Below, piece after piece: positions 18,695 through 27,064 of a stretch of DNA of 48,987 bases. Below the pieces are notes generated by a model, which ran no database searches, had not been told where the DNA came from, and worked only from the letters and a program-made list of their open reading frames with translations. Made by a program: the position numbers and the translations under genes. The stretch comes from Euryarchaeota archaeon UBA433 (GTDB taxonomy: Archaea; Thermoplasmatota; Poseidoniia; Poseidoniales; Poseidoniaceae): the NCBI GenBank assembly GCA_002495535.1, contig DAFX01000052.1, positions 1 to 48,987 of the forward strand. The letters are read 5' to 3'. Positions within the stretch are counted from its first letter, which is position 1. Each line of letters starts with the position of its first letter.

Positions 18695-19489
18695 ATGAAA
18701 AGGAAGCACTCTTTTGGTTTTACATTGGTCGCACTTTTGTTGTTGCCAGCGCTATCTGGATGCTTTGGGAGCTCGAATATTGTCAACGACCTGCTGGATA
18801 ACCCCGGTATACCTGGAGGCCTCACACTAGCGTGCCTTGACAGCAGCCAGTACACCAAACTCGTCATAGAGATTGATTATGAGACCGATTACAAACCCGA
18901 GGCATCGAGTACGGATATGCTCATCGAACGGATCGAACAAGTGTGTGACAAACCAAATGGCGTTGAAATCGATTTCAATCCGACCACTTTTGGCCACGGT
19001 GACACGTGGACTGCACAGGATGTACGAGACAAGGGCTGGGCGAACAAGGATTCAGAGCCGAGAGATTCATCCGTACTTACCTGGCAAATCATCTTCCCTT
19101 CCGGAACATACAGTGACGATAGTGTGCTTGGGGTGGCAGTGGACGCCTCAACCATTGCCATTTTTGGAGACTCTGTGGATGATGCAGCCGGTTTCTTTGG
19201 GCGCCCCTCGGCTGAAGAAGTTGAAAACAGCGTGACTATCCACGAAGTCGGGCATTTGCTTGGATTGGTCAACCTCGTCTACACCTCGCCGGCCGATCAC
19301 GAAGACAGCGAACACAAAGGCCATTCCAACAATGAAGATTCAGTCATGTACTGGGCCATCGAATCCCGCTCTGTTGGTTCGTTCATTTCGGGGGATCTCC
19401 CCACAGAGTTTGATCAGGACGATTTGAATGACCTCAGTGGTTTGGCAGATGGAAGTATTTCCATTACCGACCAATTATGGCAACCTTAA
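18695..19489 (+). CDS. Lipoprotein with metzincin-like zinc protease motif
   Basis: This 264-residue protein has a signal peptide ending in a lipobox, LSGC (Cys23), so it should be lipid-anchored on the outer face of the membrane. The motif HEVGHLLGLVN (residues 183-193) matches HExxHxxGxx[HND] of metzincin metalloproteases, with H183 and H187 as zinc ligands and E184 as catalytic base. The third ligand position is Asn193 rather than His, so another residue such as His207 or His210 may serve. The following VMYWAI (about 217-222) sits where the family's Met-turn would be. A GAGGT site lies 6 bases before the ATG. The stop shares TTAA with the convergent gene. It may act in extracellular protein turnover; specificity is unknown. 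Confidence 0.75.
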   Translation: MKRKHSFGFTLVALLLLPALSGCFGSSNIVNDLLDNPGIPGGLTLACLDSSQYTKLVIEIDYETDYKPEASSTDMLIERIEQVCDKPNGVEIDFNPTTFGHGDTWTAQDVRDKGWANKDSEPRDSSVLTWQIIFPSGTYSDDSVLGVAVDASTIAIFGDSVDDAAGFFGRPSAEEVENSVTIHEVGHLLGLVNLVYTSPADHEDSEHKGHSNNEDSVMYWAIESRSVGSFISGDLPTEFDQDDLNDLSGLADGSISITDQLWQP

Positions 19490-19872
19490 GCATCGGTGTC
19501 TGAACCGATTTTTGTGGCGTGGGACCATGCGTCATAGATGGAATACAACCACAACCCAAGCCACAACACCAGGGTGAGCGCAAGTGGAATTTGGAGAAGA
19601 AACCAATCGAATCCCTTTCGATGTTCACGGTTGAAGTGTTGACCGAGGAAGAGGAAGGGTACTGCTGCGAGCAGTGCAGTCACCAATGGACGCAATGTAC
19701 CCCAAGCCCCTACTCCAAAAGTGATCTGGCGCCATACTTCACGGATGAAACGTACTTCACGTCTGTCACTGAGTTGGTTTTTCTCAGGAGCGGGGAAATG
19801 TACAACCATATCTTCCATTTCAGCCCCCCTTCGGAATGACGGTACGCTCTCCCATTTGTCAAGATGACGCAT
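19486..19872 (-). CDS. Small protein with two transmembrane helices
   Basis: The protein is 128 residues from ATG 19872 (132 if the TTG at 19884 is used). A charged cytoplasmic-looking N-terminus (RRGAEMEDMVVHF, then RREVRFIREVW) is followed by two hydrophobic helices, LRPLVTALLAAVPFLFLG and LLQIPLALTLVLWLGLWLYS, with a short polar loop containing FNREHRKG. The C-terminus is short and polar. I do not recognise the family; the pattern resembles small 2-TM integral proteins with an N-terminal soluble part. It overlaps the lipoprotein gene by 4 bases at the stop codons and is divergent from the PCP-Nudix gene. Confidence 0.6.
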   Translation of the reverse strand: MRHLDKWESVPSFRRGAEMEDMVVHFPAPEKNQLSDRREVRFIREVWRQITFGVGAWGTLRPLVTALLAAVPFLFLGQHFNREHRKGFDWFLLQIPLALTLVLWLGLWLYSIYDAWSHATKIGSDTDA

Positions 19873-19917
19873 GATTTCGTGCAAGCAGATGAATAACCAT
19901 CACCTTTAGCGGCTTCC

Positions 19918-20934
19918 GTGGGGCGCATTTTGGTGACTGGTTTCGAACCCTTTGGGGGTTCAGAAGTAAATGTCTCAAAGGATGTTGTTGATCTTCTTCC
20001 CTCATCGCTGGTGCTCGATGATCCTTGGGCAGAGATTCGTTCTTCACCACTGAATTCGAAAGAGGTGGAATTGGAAACTTGCATCTTGAGCGTGGACCAG
20101 AAGGGCAGCCAGACGGTGTCACAACGCATCCAACGTGGTGAACGATGGGATGCAATCCTCCATGTTGGGGTGTGTGGAACCTGCACCGTCCCTCGGTTGG
20201 AACAAGTAGCCGCAGATTTGTTGGACATGCGCATTCCAGACAACGCAGGCCGACAAGTCAAATCTTCAACTCTTTCGGGAAAGGGAGACCTGATGAGTTC
20301 TGCTCCAATCAGCATATGGATGCAAAACTGGGATACTGATGCTACCTCATCAGTCGATGCGGGCTCTTATCTGTGCAATGAAACACTCTACAGGACGCTT
20401 GAGGTGATCGCCCCAGTTGATACACCATGCCTCTTTTTACACCTTCCTCCGGAAGAAAAATATTCGATTGAAAAAAGTAGATTTCTCCTACAACAAACGC
20501 TTGCTCGTCTTGCCTTTAGACCGGTTTTAGACGTCGTTGGGGCCCTTTTCATTAAGGATGGAAAATTCCTCCTCGCTAGACGTGCCCCACATGAAGATCA
20601 TGCAGGGACATGGGAGTTTCCAGGTGGTAAGGTGGAGCCGGGAGAATCCTTGAAAACCGCCATATGTCGAGAAATCGAAGAAGAATTTGGCTGGAAAACC
20701 GTAGCCGATGCCCCCATTGGCACCTGGCATCACGAATTGGCTTCGTTTCAAATCGCCCTCCACGTTATGCCCTGCTCAATTGAGGGCTTGCCTCCGCAGT
20801 TTGATTACCAAAAACGATGGACATCTCACGATGCAATCGAGTGGCATACGGTGGAAAGTTGCGAGCAATTAATCTTCACAGGTTCCGACCAATTGATTGT
20901 AGAGGCCCTCATCTCAGGGGATCTCCTGAGTTAA
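19918..20934 (+). CDS. Pyroglutamyl peptidase I - Nudix hydrolase fusion
   Basis: Residues about 3-200 are a pyrrolidone-carboxylate peptidase (peptidase C15). They carry the GFEPFGG signature (8-14), RLEQVA with the catalytic Glu (E95), DAGSYLCN with the nucleophile Cys153, and FLHLPP with His175. All three catalytic residues are present. Residues about 205-335 form a Nudix domain with a complete Nudix box starting at G237: GKVEPGE, then REIEEEFGW (237-259). The C15 half would remove N-terminal pyroglutamate from peptides. The Nudix half resembles MutT-type house-cleaning NTP hydrolases. Both normally exist as separate proteins. The start is GTG 19918. The stop shares TTAA with the convergent UPF0201 gene. 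Confidence 0.88.
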   Translation: MGRILVTGFEPFGGSEVNVSKDVVDLLPSSLVLDDPWAEIRSSPLNSKEVELETCILSVDQKGSQTVSQRIQRGERWDAILHVGVCGTCTVPRLEQVAADLLDMRIPDNAGRQVKSSTLSGKGDLMSSAPISIWMQNWDTDATSSVDAGSYLCNETLYRTLEVIAPVDTPCLFLHLPPEEKYSIEKSRFLLQQTLARLAFRPVLDVVGALFIKDGKFLLARRAPHEDHAGTWEFPGGKVEPGESLKTAICREIEEEFGWKTVADAPIGTWHHELASFQIALHVMPCSIEGLPPQFDYQKRWTSHDAIEWHTVESCEQLIFTGSDQLIVEALISGDLLS

Positions 20935-21479
20935 ACCCAGGTGCTTGCATCACCATCTTTCGCCATGGCTCGCTCATCATCAAGGGTTCTTGGTACACGG
21001 TCTCTGCCCTTGTGCCATGTTGCGGCGTGCAACCAATCCAAGAGGTTAGGCGACACAAGTCGCACCTCAATCACGCCCCCAAGCGGCGATTCATCTGGAA
21101 GTGGGAACGCCACCTTATTGGCCAATGCAGCTTGGCGTGAAAGGGAGAAGGTCGTGCTGTCTCCTTCGAGTAATCGACCCATCGCATCCAATGCAGTGTC
21201 CAATATTCTCTGGGTGTGGAGCATGGTCAAAAAGCATCCAAGCGGTACATCATCCGCAGACCAAGTGCTGTGGTTAGCCGAACCAAATTCAGGATGTTCT
21301 GCGTCTTCAGGGAGTGGGAATTCTGGGAAGAGCGTGTGCATTGCATCCGCTACTTTGTTGGGGTCGTCCGCCCCCTCGAGCTTGGTTTGGACCATCACTT
21401 GCACCCCCTCATTGATGCCATTCAACTTCACAAGGGGTTGGTCCATGTGTTCCGCAGAAGGCAGGTTGCACATGAACAT
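20931..21479 (-). CDS. UPF0201 family protein
   Basis: The core VQVMVQTKLEGADDPNKV near residues 26-43 and TTFSLSRQAALANKVAFPL followed by ESPLGGVIEV (about 108-140) match the archaeal UPF0201 pattern (LNKQAAxxGKVxF, then SPLGxIxV). The central LGCFLTMLHTQRILDTA corresponds to the family helix before that motif. Function is not established; members are small archaeal proteins suspected of binding RNA. At 182 residues it is longer than the usual 135-150 because of N- and C-terminal extensions. An internal ATG at 21446 would remove 11 leader residues. It is divergent from the glycosyltransferase gene. Confidence 0.72.
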   Translation of the reverse strand: MFMCNLPSAEHMDQPLVKLNGINEGVQVMVQTKLEGADDPNKVADAMHTLFPEFPLPEDAEHPEFGSANHSTWSADDVPLGCFLTMLHTQRILDTALDAMGRLLEGDSTTFSLSRQAALANKVAFPLPDESPLGGVIEVRLVSPNLLDWLHAATWHKGRDRVPRTLDDERAMAKDGDASTWV

Positions 21480-21536
21480 GCCTTTTGCTATCGAATGAGG
21501 GGAAGAGGTGAAAATCCCTCAATACTACCCGGCTTC

Positions 21537-22571
21537 ATGGGGGCAGAATTCAAACCAAAAATCGCCACCATTTTACCAGTGCTTAACGAACAGGCATACA
21601 TCACTGAATGCCTCGATTCGCTGATCAATCAAACGTATGCCGCAGCCAATCACTCAATCTTAGTGCTCGATGGTGGATCCACAGACCAAACCACCCAACT
21701 GGTTCACTCTGCTATTCAGAGATCAGCGGATTGTGACGGGCCAGCCATTCAACTTTACAACAACCCTGGGAAATTCGTCGCACAAGGGCGTAACCTTGCG
21801 ATGTCGCTCCTGCCTGAAGGCACCACACACGTGCTCGAATTGATTGGCCACAGTACTGTGGGGCCCGAGCATCTTGAACATCTTGTGAACGAATGGACCA
21901 CCATTTCAAACGATGAAAGCAAACCTCTTGCGGCTCTGGGTAGTCGAGTTGTTTCAAGAGTTGGAGAACTCAAGCGGGTTGAATCATGGATTGAGGCAAC
22001 CCTCTGTTCCCCCCTCGGGAGTGGAGGCGGCCAGTTTGACTCGTTCACAATTGCTTCCCCTACACGCATTCCTGCCTTTGTCCTTCATGATCGACACGCT
22101 CTTGAAACGGTTGGAGGTTGGGATGAGTCGTTCATTTCGAGCCAGGACAGCGACCTTTCCATGCGTTTACTCGAGGCTGGGTTTGCCCTGTGGAGAACTC
22201 CACGTACGACGGTTCACATGACCAAGCGTACGGGGCTGACAAGGTGGTGGCGAATGGGGCATCGTTACGGCTTTTGGCGGACAAGAACCGTATTGAAACA
22301 CCCTGGAAGGATCAGTTTGAGAGAGTACCTTCCCTGGTTTGGTCTCCTTCTCACCTTCACGTTGCTGATGGTGAAATCAGAGTACGCGTTTGTCCCATTT
22401 GCGATGTATGCAGTTGTGTTGAGCCTCGAGGGTGTTCGAATGATGATTCGATTTAAACGTCCTTCACTTCTGATTGGTCTCCCGCTTTGCATGATGATGC
22501 TTCACACGAGTTTTTCCATCGGCCTCTTGGACGGTCTGTTCCGGAAGGGTGGAGCTGCTTCTGACCGATGA
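21537..22571 (+). CDS. Family 2 glycosyltransferase with C-terminal membrane helices
   Basis: From ATG 21537 the protein is 344 residues and opens MGAEFKPKIATILPVLNEQ, the standard GT2 N-terminus. LVLDGGSTDQTT is the GT-A nucleotide-binding segment, GKFVAQGRNLAM follows the family pattern, and SQDSDLSMRL supplies the acidic ED-like motif. The C-terminal 100 residues contain two or three hydrophobic helices (WFGLLLTFTLLMV, FVPFAMYAVVLSLEG, LLIGLPLCMMML). The enzyme should transfer sugars from a nucleotide donor at the cytoplasmic membrane face, for glycoprotein or glycolipid synthesis. The donor cannot be read from sequence. ATG 21495 is an alternative start 14 codons upstream; longer extensions overlap the divergent gene and are rejected. 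Confidence 0.85.
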   Translation: MGAEFKPKIATILPVLNEQAYITECLDSLINQTYAAANHSILVLDGGSTDQTTQLVHSAIQRSADCDGPAIQLYNNPGKFVAQGRNLAMSLLPEGTTHVLELIGHSTVGPEHLEHLVNEWTTISNDESKPLAALGSRVVSRVGELKRVESWIEATLCSPLGSGGGQFDSFTIASPTRIPAFVLHDRHALETVGGWDESFISSQDSDLSMRLLEAGFALWRTPRTTVHMTKRTGLTRWWRMGHRYGFWRTRTVLKHPGRISLREYLPWFGLLLTFTLLMVKSEYAFVPFAMYAVVLSLEGVRMMIRFKRPSLLIGLPLCMMMLHTSFSIGLLDGLFRKGGAASDR

Positions 22572-22635
22572 ACAAAGCGAAGCACACGACGGCAACATAC
22601 ATGAGTTAAGATGCAGACCAAGGCGTGGGTAGAAT

Positions 22636-23610
22636 ATGGCAAGTGAGCGAAGTGCTGTATCTAAGGGCGTGGCCGCCCTGCCACTTTTGCTCATGGCCCT
22701 GATCCATATGACCGTCACGCCACTGCGTGATATGTTCAAAATTGAACCAGCACTGATGTATGGCTGGTATGCAATTGCCCTTGCCCTTGGCTTGGTGCTT
22801 TGGCGGAAATCATCCCAAGTGAAGGACCATGAATACCATCGATCCCAAGTGATGAAACAAATGAAAAAAGTCTACCAGGCAGAGGAAGAGGGCGTGTGGC
22901 AAAGCAATGCTGCGTTAGGGTCTGAACTCTCTGCAGAGGCGCAACTCAAACTGAAGGGCCAAGTTGCCAGCATCGATGTTGAAGCACCCGAAATGACCGT
23001 CGATGAAGACGATCGGGTTGACGTAACAATGCTCATGGATGCAGGCCACATTCAGAAAGCAAACCGTCGCGTGAGTGGTGAGGAAACTTTCGGTGAACAA
23101 GGAACCGATTCAACGATTGGAGCCGTCCGAAAGCAATCGCCTATGGACGCCCTCCTCGATTCCATTTCCAACCTCTTTGGGCGTGGAGATGCAGCGGAGC
23201 GTCGAGCGGCAAGGCGGACGGCACGCCTGGAAGCTGCAGCAAAAGCGGATCCCGTTACCGCTCAACGACCAGTTGCACCAATCCGAACCACAACGCAAAG
23301 AGATGACACAACCCTCAGGGTCACCTCCGTCAGTGACGAAGGTGGGATTGACACAACTGTGACCGCAACGGGTGAAAGCGTGGCAGATGCTGCACCACTT
23401 ACGGAGGCGGAGAAAGTCTACGCTTGGGATCAACCTGAACAATCTCAAACTCAATCGAGCATCGAATCCATGGCCATGCTTTCCACGCCTGTTTCTACCT
23501 CAGCACCAATTGTTCAACCCGCAACTGCCCAGGTCAATCGCTGCAAAGGTTGCCAAAACCCCGTCACACCAGGTGAGCGTTTCTGCCCTCATTGTGGCCT
23601 TGATATCTGA
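22636..23610 (+). CDS. Membrane protein with disordered middle and C-terminal zinc ribbon
   Basis: This 324-residue protein has two N-terminal hydrophobic helices (VAALPLLLMALIHMTV and GWYAIALALGLVLW). These are followed by a basic, coiled-coil-like stretch (HRSQVMKQMKKVYQAEEE) and a long low-complexity region rich in Q, S, T, A and E. It ends in a compact zinc ribbon: CKGC, then 12 residues, CPHC (about 305-322). The cytoplasmic zinc ribbon suggests protein or nucleic-acid contact. It lies 52 bp upstream of dnaJ on the same strand. No named family is recognised. Confidence 0.7.
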   Translation: MASERSAVSKGVAALPLLLMALIHMTVTPLRDMFKIEPALMYGWYAIALALGLVLWRKSSQVKDHEYHRSQVMKQMKKVYQAEEEGVWQSNAALGSELSAEAQLKLKGQVASIDVEAPEMTVDEDDRVDVTMLMDAGHIQKANRRVSGEETFGEQGTDSTIGAVRKQSPMDALLDSISNLFGRGDAAERRAARRTARLEAAAKADPVTAQRPVAPIRTTTQRDDTTLRVTSVSDEGGIDTTVTATGESVADAAPLTEAEKVYAWDQPEQSQTQSSIESMAMLSTPVSTSAPIVQPATAQVNRCKGCQNPVTPGERFCPHCGLDI

Positions 23611-23671
23611 TTGTTGGATAACGAGAAGTTGAAAGAGGTCCTGCGATAGGCCAACGCATTGGGTGATGGTG

Positions 23672-24796
23672 ATGTCTGACAAGCGTGACTATTACGAAGT
23701 TCTTGGGGTTGAGAAGAACGCCAGCGCTGGCGACTTGAAAAATGCCTTTCGCAGTCTTGCAAGGAAATACCACCCCGACCGCAGCAGCGAAGAGAACGCT
23801 GAAGACATGTTCAAAGAAATTCAAGAAGCTTATGCGGTCCTCTCTGACCAAGAAAAGCGAGCCCAGTACGATCGGTTTGGTCACGGCGGCCCCTCTGGCT
23901 CTCCATTTGGTGGCTTTGGTGGTGGCGGTTTCAACATCAACTTGGAAGACATTCTAGGGGGTGACTTCTTCTCGAACATTTTCGGCGGTGGCGGCGGTGG
24001 GCGATCCGGCCGTCGTCGTGGCAACGACATACGGATGCTTCACACCGTCTCCCTTCAGGATATTTTTTCTGGCAGCAGTGAGGAAATTGAACTGGACCTT
24101 CCAAGCCCTTGCGAAGCATGTGACGGCTCAGGTGCCGAAGGTGGCATCACGGAATCATGTTCGGATTGCAGCGGGCAAGGGCGTGTGCGTATGCGTCAGC
24201 AAGTCGGACCGTTCGTCCAGGATGTCGTTCGCGAATGCCCAACCTGTCATGGAGCCGGTCAAACGGCTGCCAACGCCTGTTCACCATGCGACGGAACGGG
24301 TCAGTCGATAAAATCCACAACATTACGATTCTCTATCCCCGCTGGAGCCGAAGAGGGTACGCGACTGCGCATGCGTGGGCGAGGTCAACCAGCTCCCCAA
24401 GGTAAAGGTCAACAGGGTGATTTGTTTATTGAAATTGAAGTGGAACCACATCCGTGGTTTGAGCGATCTGGGCCTGACCTCATCATGTCGCTCCCCCTAG
24501 GATACGCCGACTTAGTGCTTGGCACCACAATTACTCTGGAGCACCTCGATGGCAAAGATCTCACCATCAAGGTTCCAGCCGGAACCAATTCTGGTGAAAC
24601 ACTTGAAATCAGAAAGCGAGGCCTACCCGGTCGCCGTTCAGGCGGCCGTGGCGATGTCATTGTGTTGGTGAAATTGCACATGCCAAAGAAGGTGGACAAG
24701 AAATCCAAGAAAGCACTTCAAGAACTGAAGCCAGCATTGGCCCCCAAAGATCTGCTTGAGCGAATCAAAAAAGATGCGCACGACCGCCGCTCTTGA
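23672..24796 (+). CDS. dnaJ: Chaperone DnaJ (Hsp40)
   Basis: This is a full-length type I DnaJ of 374 residues. The J domain has HPD at residues 34-36. It is followed by a Gly/Phe-rich linker (about 68-110), four CxxCxGxG zinc motifs (CEACDGSG, CSDCSGQG, CPTCHGAG, CSPCDGTG) and the C-terminal substrate-binding domain. It recruits and stimulates DnaK, which is not in this window. The start ATG 23672 is chosen because GGTGA lies 5 bases upstream and the protein then opens MSDKRDYYEVLG; GTG 23663 and ATG 23666 are in frame. The stop abuts the stop of the convergent gene as TGATCA. DnaJ/DnaK in archaea is generally taken as of bacterial origin. Confidence 0.96.
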   Translation: MSDKRDYYEVLGVEKNASAGDLKNAFRSLARKYHPDRSSEENAEDMFKEIQEAYAVLSDQEKRAQYDRFGHGGPSGSPFGGFGGGGFNINLEDILGGDFFSNIFGGGGGGRSGRRRGNDIRMLHTVSLQDIFSGSSEEIELDLPSPCEACDGSGAEGGITESCSDCSGQGRVRMRQQVGPFVQDVVRECPTCHGAGQTAANACSPCDGTGQSIKSTTLRFSIPAGAEEGTRLRMRGRGQPAPQGKGQQGDLFIEIEVEPHPWFERSGPDLIMSLPLGYADLVLGTTITLEHLDGKDLTIKVPAGTNSGETLEIRKRGLPGRRSGGRGDVIVLVKLHMPKKVDKKSKKALQELKPALAPKDLLERIKKDAHDRRS

Positions 24797-27022
24797 TCAC
24801 TCTTCTTCTGAGGTGTGGATACGAACAGTTTGTGGTACTCTTGCAGCCATCGCCTCGCCATTCCAACGACCATTGAGTTCCACGTCTACCGTTTCGGCCG
24901 TGCCTTCCAATTCGAGTGTAAGGAAGGTCAGGTTCCCCTCTCGCATCGTATCGACAAATATTTCTTCACCACGGTGAAGGAACTTCGGTTCAACATTCAC
25001 GACCTTCCAAGGTTCGCCCTCGGGGGCATCAAATCGTAAAGCTGCGAGTTCCCACTGACCGTCGAGGACATGAATTCCCACCATCAAGGGATGTGCTGAC
25101 GCTTGCTTGGCCAGCCGAGGGTCAAGACGCCAAATAGCCATAGCCAACCCTTCAGTTCTGTGCTCACTATCTGTTGGCCCCCATGTGTTGCAGGCGGTCG
25201 CCCAATCGAGTTGTGCGATGGCCTGAAGCGATTTATCCAGGGACTTTCGAAGGGCAGAAGGAGCTTTTTCGCCTGCATCCATTTGCGATTTAAACCACGC
25301 TAACTGTTTTGTTTTGAGGGATAATTCCCGTGCTGTTTTCCGATTGGATGCAAAAATCAAACCGAAATAGGCGCAAGGGGCAAGGAAGAGGAGGCCCATC
25401 ACCCATCGGGCCACTTCGCCCCACATCACTGTGGATTCATCCGGTGGGAAATAGGGTTCCTCTCCTTCGTCAATCACCGTATAACCTGTCGAGATTAGGT
25501 AGAAGAGGCTGGGCACATGACTGCCCCATGAATGGTCTGTGACGTTCGCTTCATCGATATGGCTGATTCGTACAAAGTGAGTGCCAGGTGCGAGCTCTAA
25601 CGCGGTTTGAATCTTGCCATTCACTTGAGTTACAGTTCGCTCATCGACGATTTCCCAATTTGTTTGGTCGATGTCCCACATTTCGAGTTTGAGGTTATCG
25701 AGTTGATCGCTCATGACCTTCACCTGGACCAAATGGATGGATTCCTCGTACCCCGAGATTTCAATCTTAAACACATCTGCTGTGTCATGGATGGAAAGTG
25801 TCAGTTCCGCTTCAAGAGCACCATTTGGCGCCTGTAGGATGGGCCATGAAGTGTTTGCAACAGTGCTGCTGGAAGGGCGGAGTGATGGTGCTTCCATTTG
25901 AGAATCAAGATCGTCAAATTCGAAGTGGGTCAGTTCAAAGGCAAAACGTTCTGCGGTTGCAGTGACCCTGAATGCAGATGCATTTGGATAGGGATAGAGG
26001 TAGGTTGCATGAACATGTGCGAAGGTGACCTCTTGTGGTGTAAGCCACGTTCCCGAAACAAGTTGTTCGAGTTCTGCGGTGATGTTTGCATGAAAAGCCT
26101 GAACGACGACGGCTTGTGTTTCAGTTGTGTCCACGACGATGGTTTTGCTGTGATGCCCTTCAACAATGGGTGTCGTGCTGATGTTTACCAGTTCTGAGCC
26201 ATGTTCATTTGAATACAGGACTCGCTTTATCGCGAATGCAGTTTCTGGAGTTTCACTTGAAATCTTCAACATGAATCGTCCATCATTTTCAGCGTGCCAG
26301 TACATTGCTTCCGTCTCGGTATTTGCGGGCAACTGAGTTGCTTGTGTAAGGGATTTATCGAACAGCGATTCTGTTTCTGTTTGGTAAAATACCTTGACGT
26401 CGATGCCTGAAGTTGCGTGGGCAAGTTGCAGCTCAAGACTTTCTCCACCTTGTGCAGGGATCGAAACATATTCTGGAACATTTTGTTCCAAAATTCCAGT
26501 GATGTGTTGTTCAGGGGTGAATTCCGTTGCAGCGATGGCGTGCAAGCCCTTGTTCAAATCAACGCAACTCGGTGACGCTTGACATACCCAAGGTGATTCG
26601 AAAGCCATGTTCTCTTCGGGACTCGGGCGAACAGTTGGGTTTTGTTCGTCGATTTTTTCAATGAGTGAATACGCTACAAATTCTTGAATGGGTGAGGTGA
26701 TCGACAACCGAACTGTGCCATCACTTGCAGCTTGCACATTGAGAACGGAAGTCACAGTTGTTGTTTCGCCATCGATGTCGAGCGTGACGGTGCACTGGTC
26801 ACAATCGATCATCAGGCTGGTCCATTCACCCTGTCGAATCGCCCAAGTGCGCTCATAAGTTTGGTCGGGGGCCGTGAGGACGCCAATGATTCGCCCGTCG
26901 AGGACAGATTCGCTGTTTTCGACAGGTTCAGCAGAAGCGGGAGGTGTCGCAACCAGCATCGTCACCGAGAGGAGGATGCAGGAGATGGCCACCGCACGAA
27001 ACACTGGTTGTATCCCGCCCAT
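24797..27022 (-). CDS. Membrane-anchored exported protein with cytoplasmic C-terminal domain
   Basis: This 741-residue protein has a signal peptide (AVAISCILLSVTMLVATPPASA). About 500 extracellular residues of beta-rich sequence follow, with repeated phrases resembling pre-peptidase C-terminal-like domains (VFKIEISGYEESIHLVQVKV, THFVRISHI). A single membrane helix lies at about 537-558 (WVMGLLFLAPCAYFGLIF), and about 180 residues are cytoplasmic. The inner part begins with a basic helix (TARELSLKTKQLAWFKSQ) and continues with a compact domain of unknown type containing LDWATACNTWGP. It converges on dnaJ with no gap and diverges from arcS. The architecture suggests a surface sensor or anchor; function is unknown. 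Confidence 0.7.
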   Translation of the reverse strand: MGGIQPVFRAVAISCILLSVTMLVATPPASAEPVENSESVLDGRIIGVLTAPDQTYERTWAIRQGEWTSLMIDCDQCTVTLDIDGETTTVTSVLNVQAASDGTVRLSITSPIQEFVAYSLIEKIDEQNPTVRPSPEENMAFESPWVCQASPSCVDLNKGLHAIAATEFTPEQHITGILEQNVPEYVSIPAQGGESLELQLAHATSGIDVKVFYQTETESLFDKSLTQATQLPANTETEAMYWHAENDGRFMLKISSETPETAFAIKRVLYSNEHGSELVNISTTPIVEGHHSKTIVVDTTETQAVVVQAFHANITAELEQLVSGTWLTPQEVTFAHVHATYLYPYPNASAFRVTATAERFAFELTHFEFDDLDSQMEAPSLRPSSSTVANTSWPILQAPNGALEAELTLSIHDTADVFKIEISGYEESIHLVQVKVMSDQLDNLKLEMWDIDQTNWEIVDERTVTQVNGKIQTALELAPGTHFVRISHIDEANVTDHSWGSHVPSLFYLISTGYTVIDEGEEPYFPPDESTVMWGEVARWVMGLLFLAPCAYFGLIFASNRKTARELSLKTKQLAWFKSQMDAGEKAPSALRKSLDKSLQAIAQLDWATACNTWGPTDSEHRTEGLAMAIWRLDPRLAKQASAHPLMVGIHVLDGQWELAALRFDAPEGEPWKVVNVEPKFLHRGEEIFVDTMREGNLTFLTLELEGTAETVDVELNGRWNGEAMAARVPQTVRIHTSEEE

Positions 27023-27064
27023 GGCTGTTGCTGATGGGGACTCGCTTTGAACTTAAGGCACAAA

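Noticed and set aside
21216..21536. Long N-terminal extension of the glycosyltransferase
   Set aside because: It overlaps the UPF0201 gene on the other strand and precedes the standard GT2 N-terminus.
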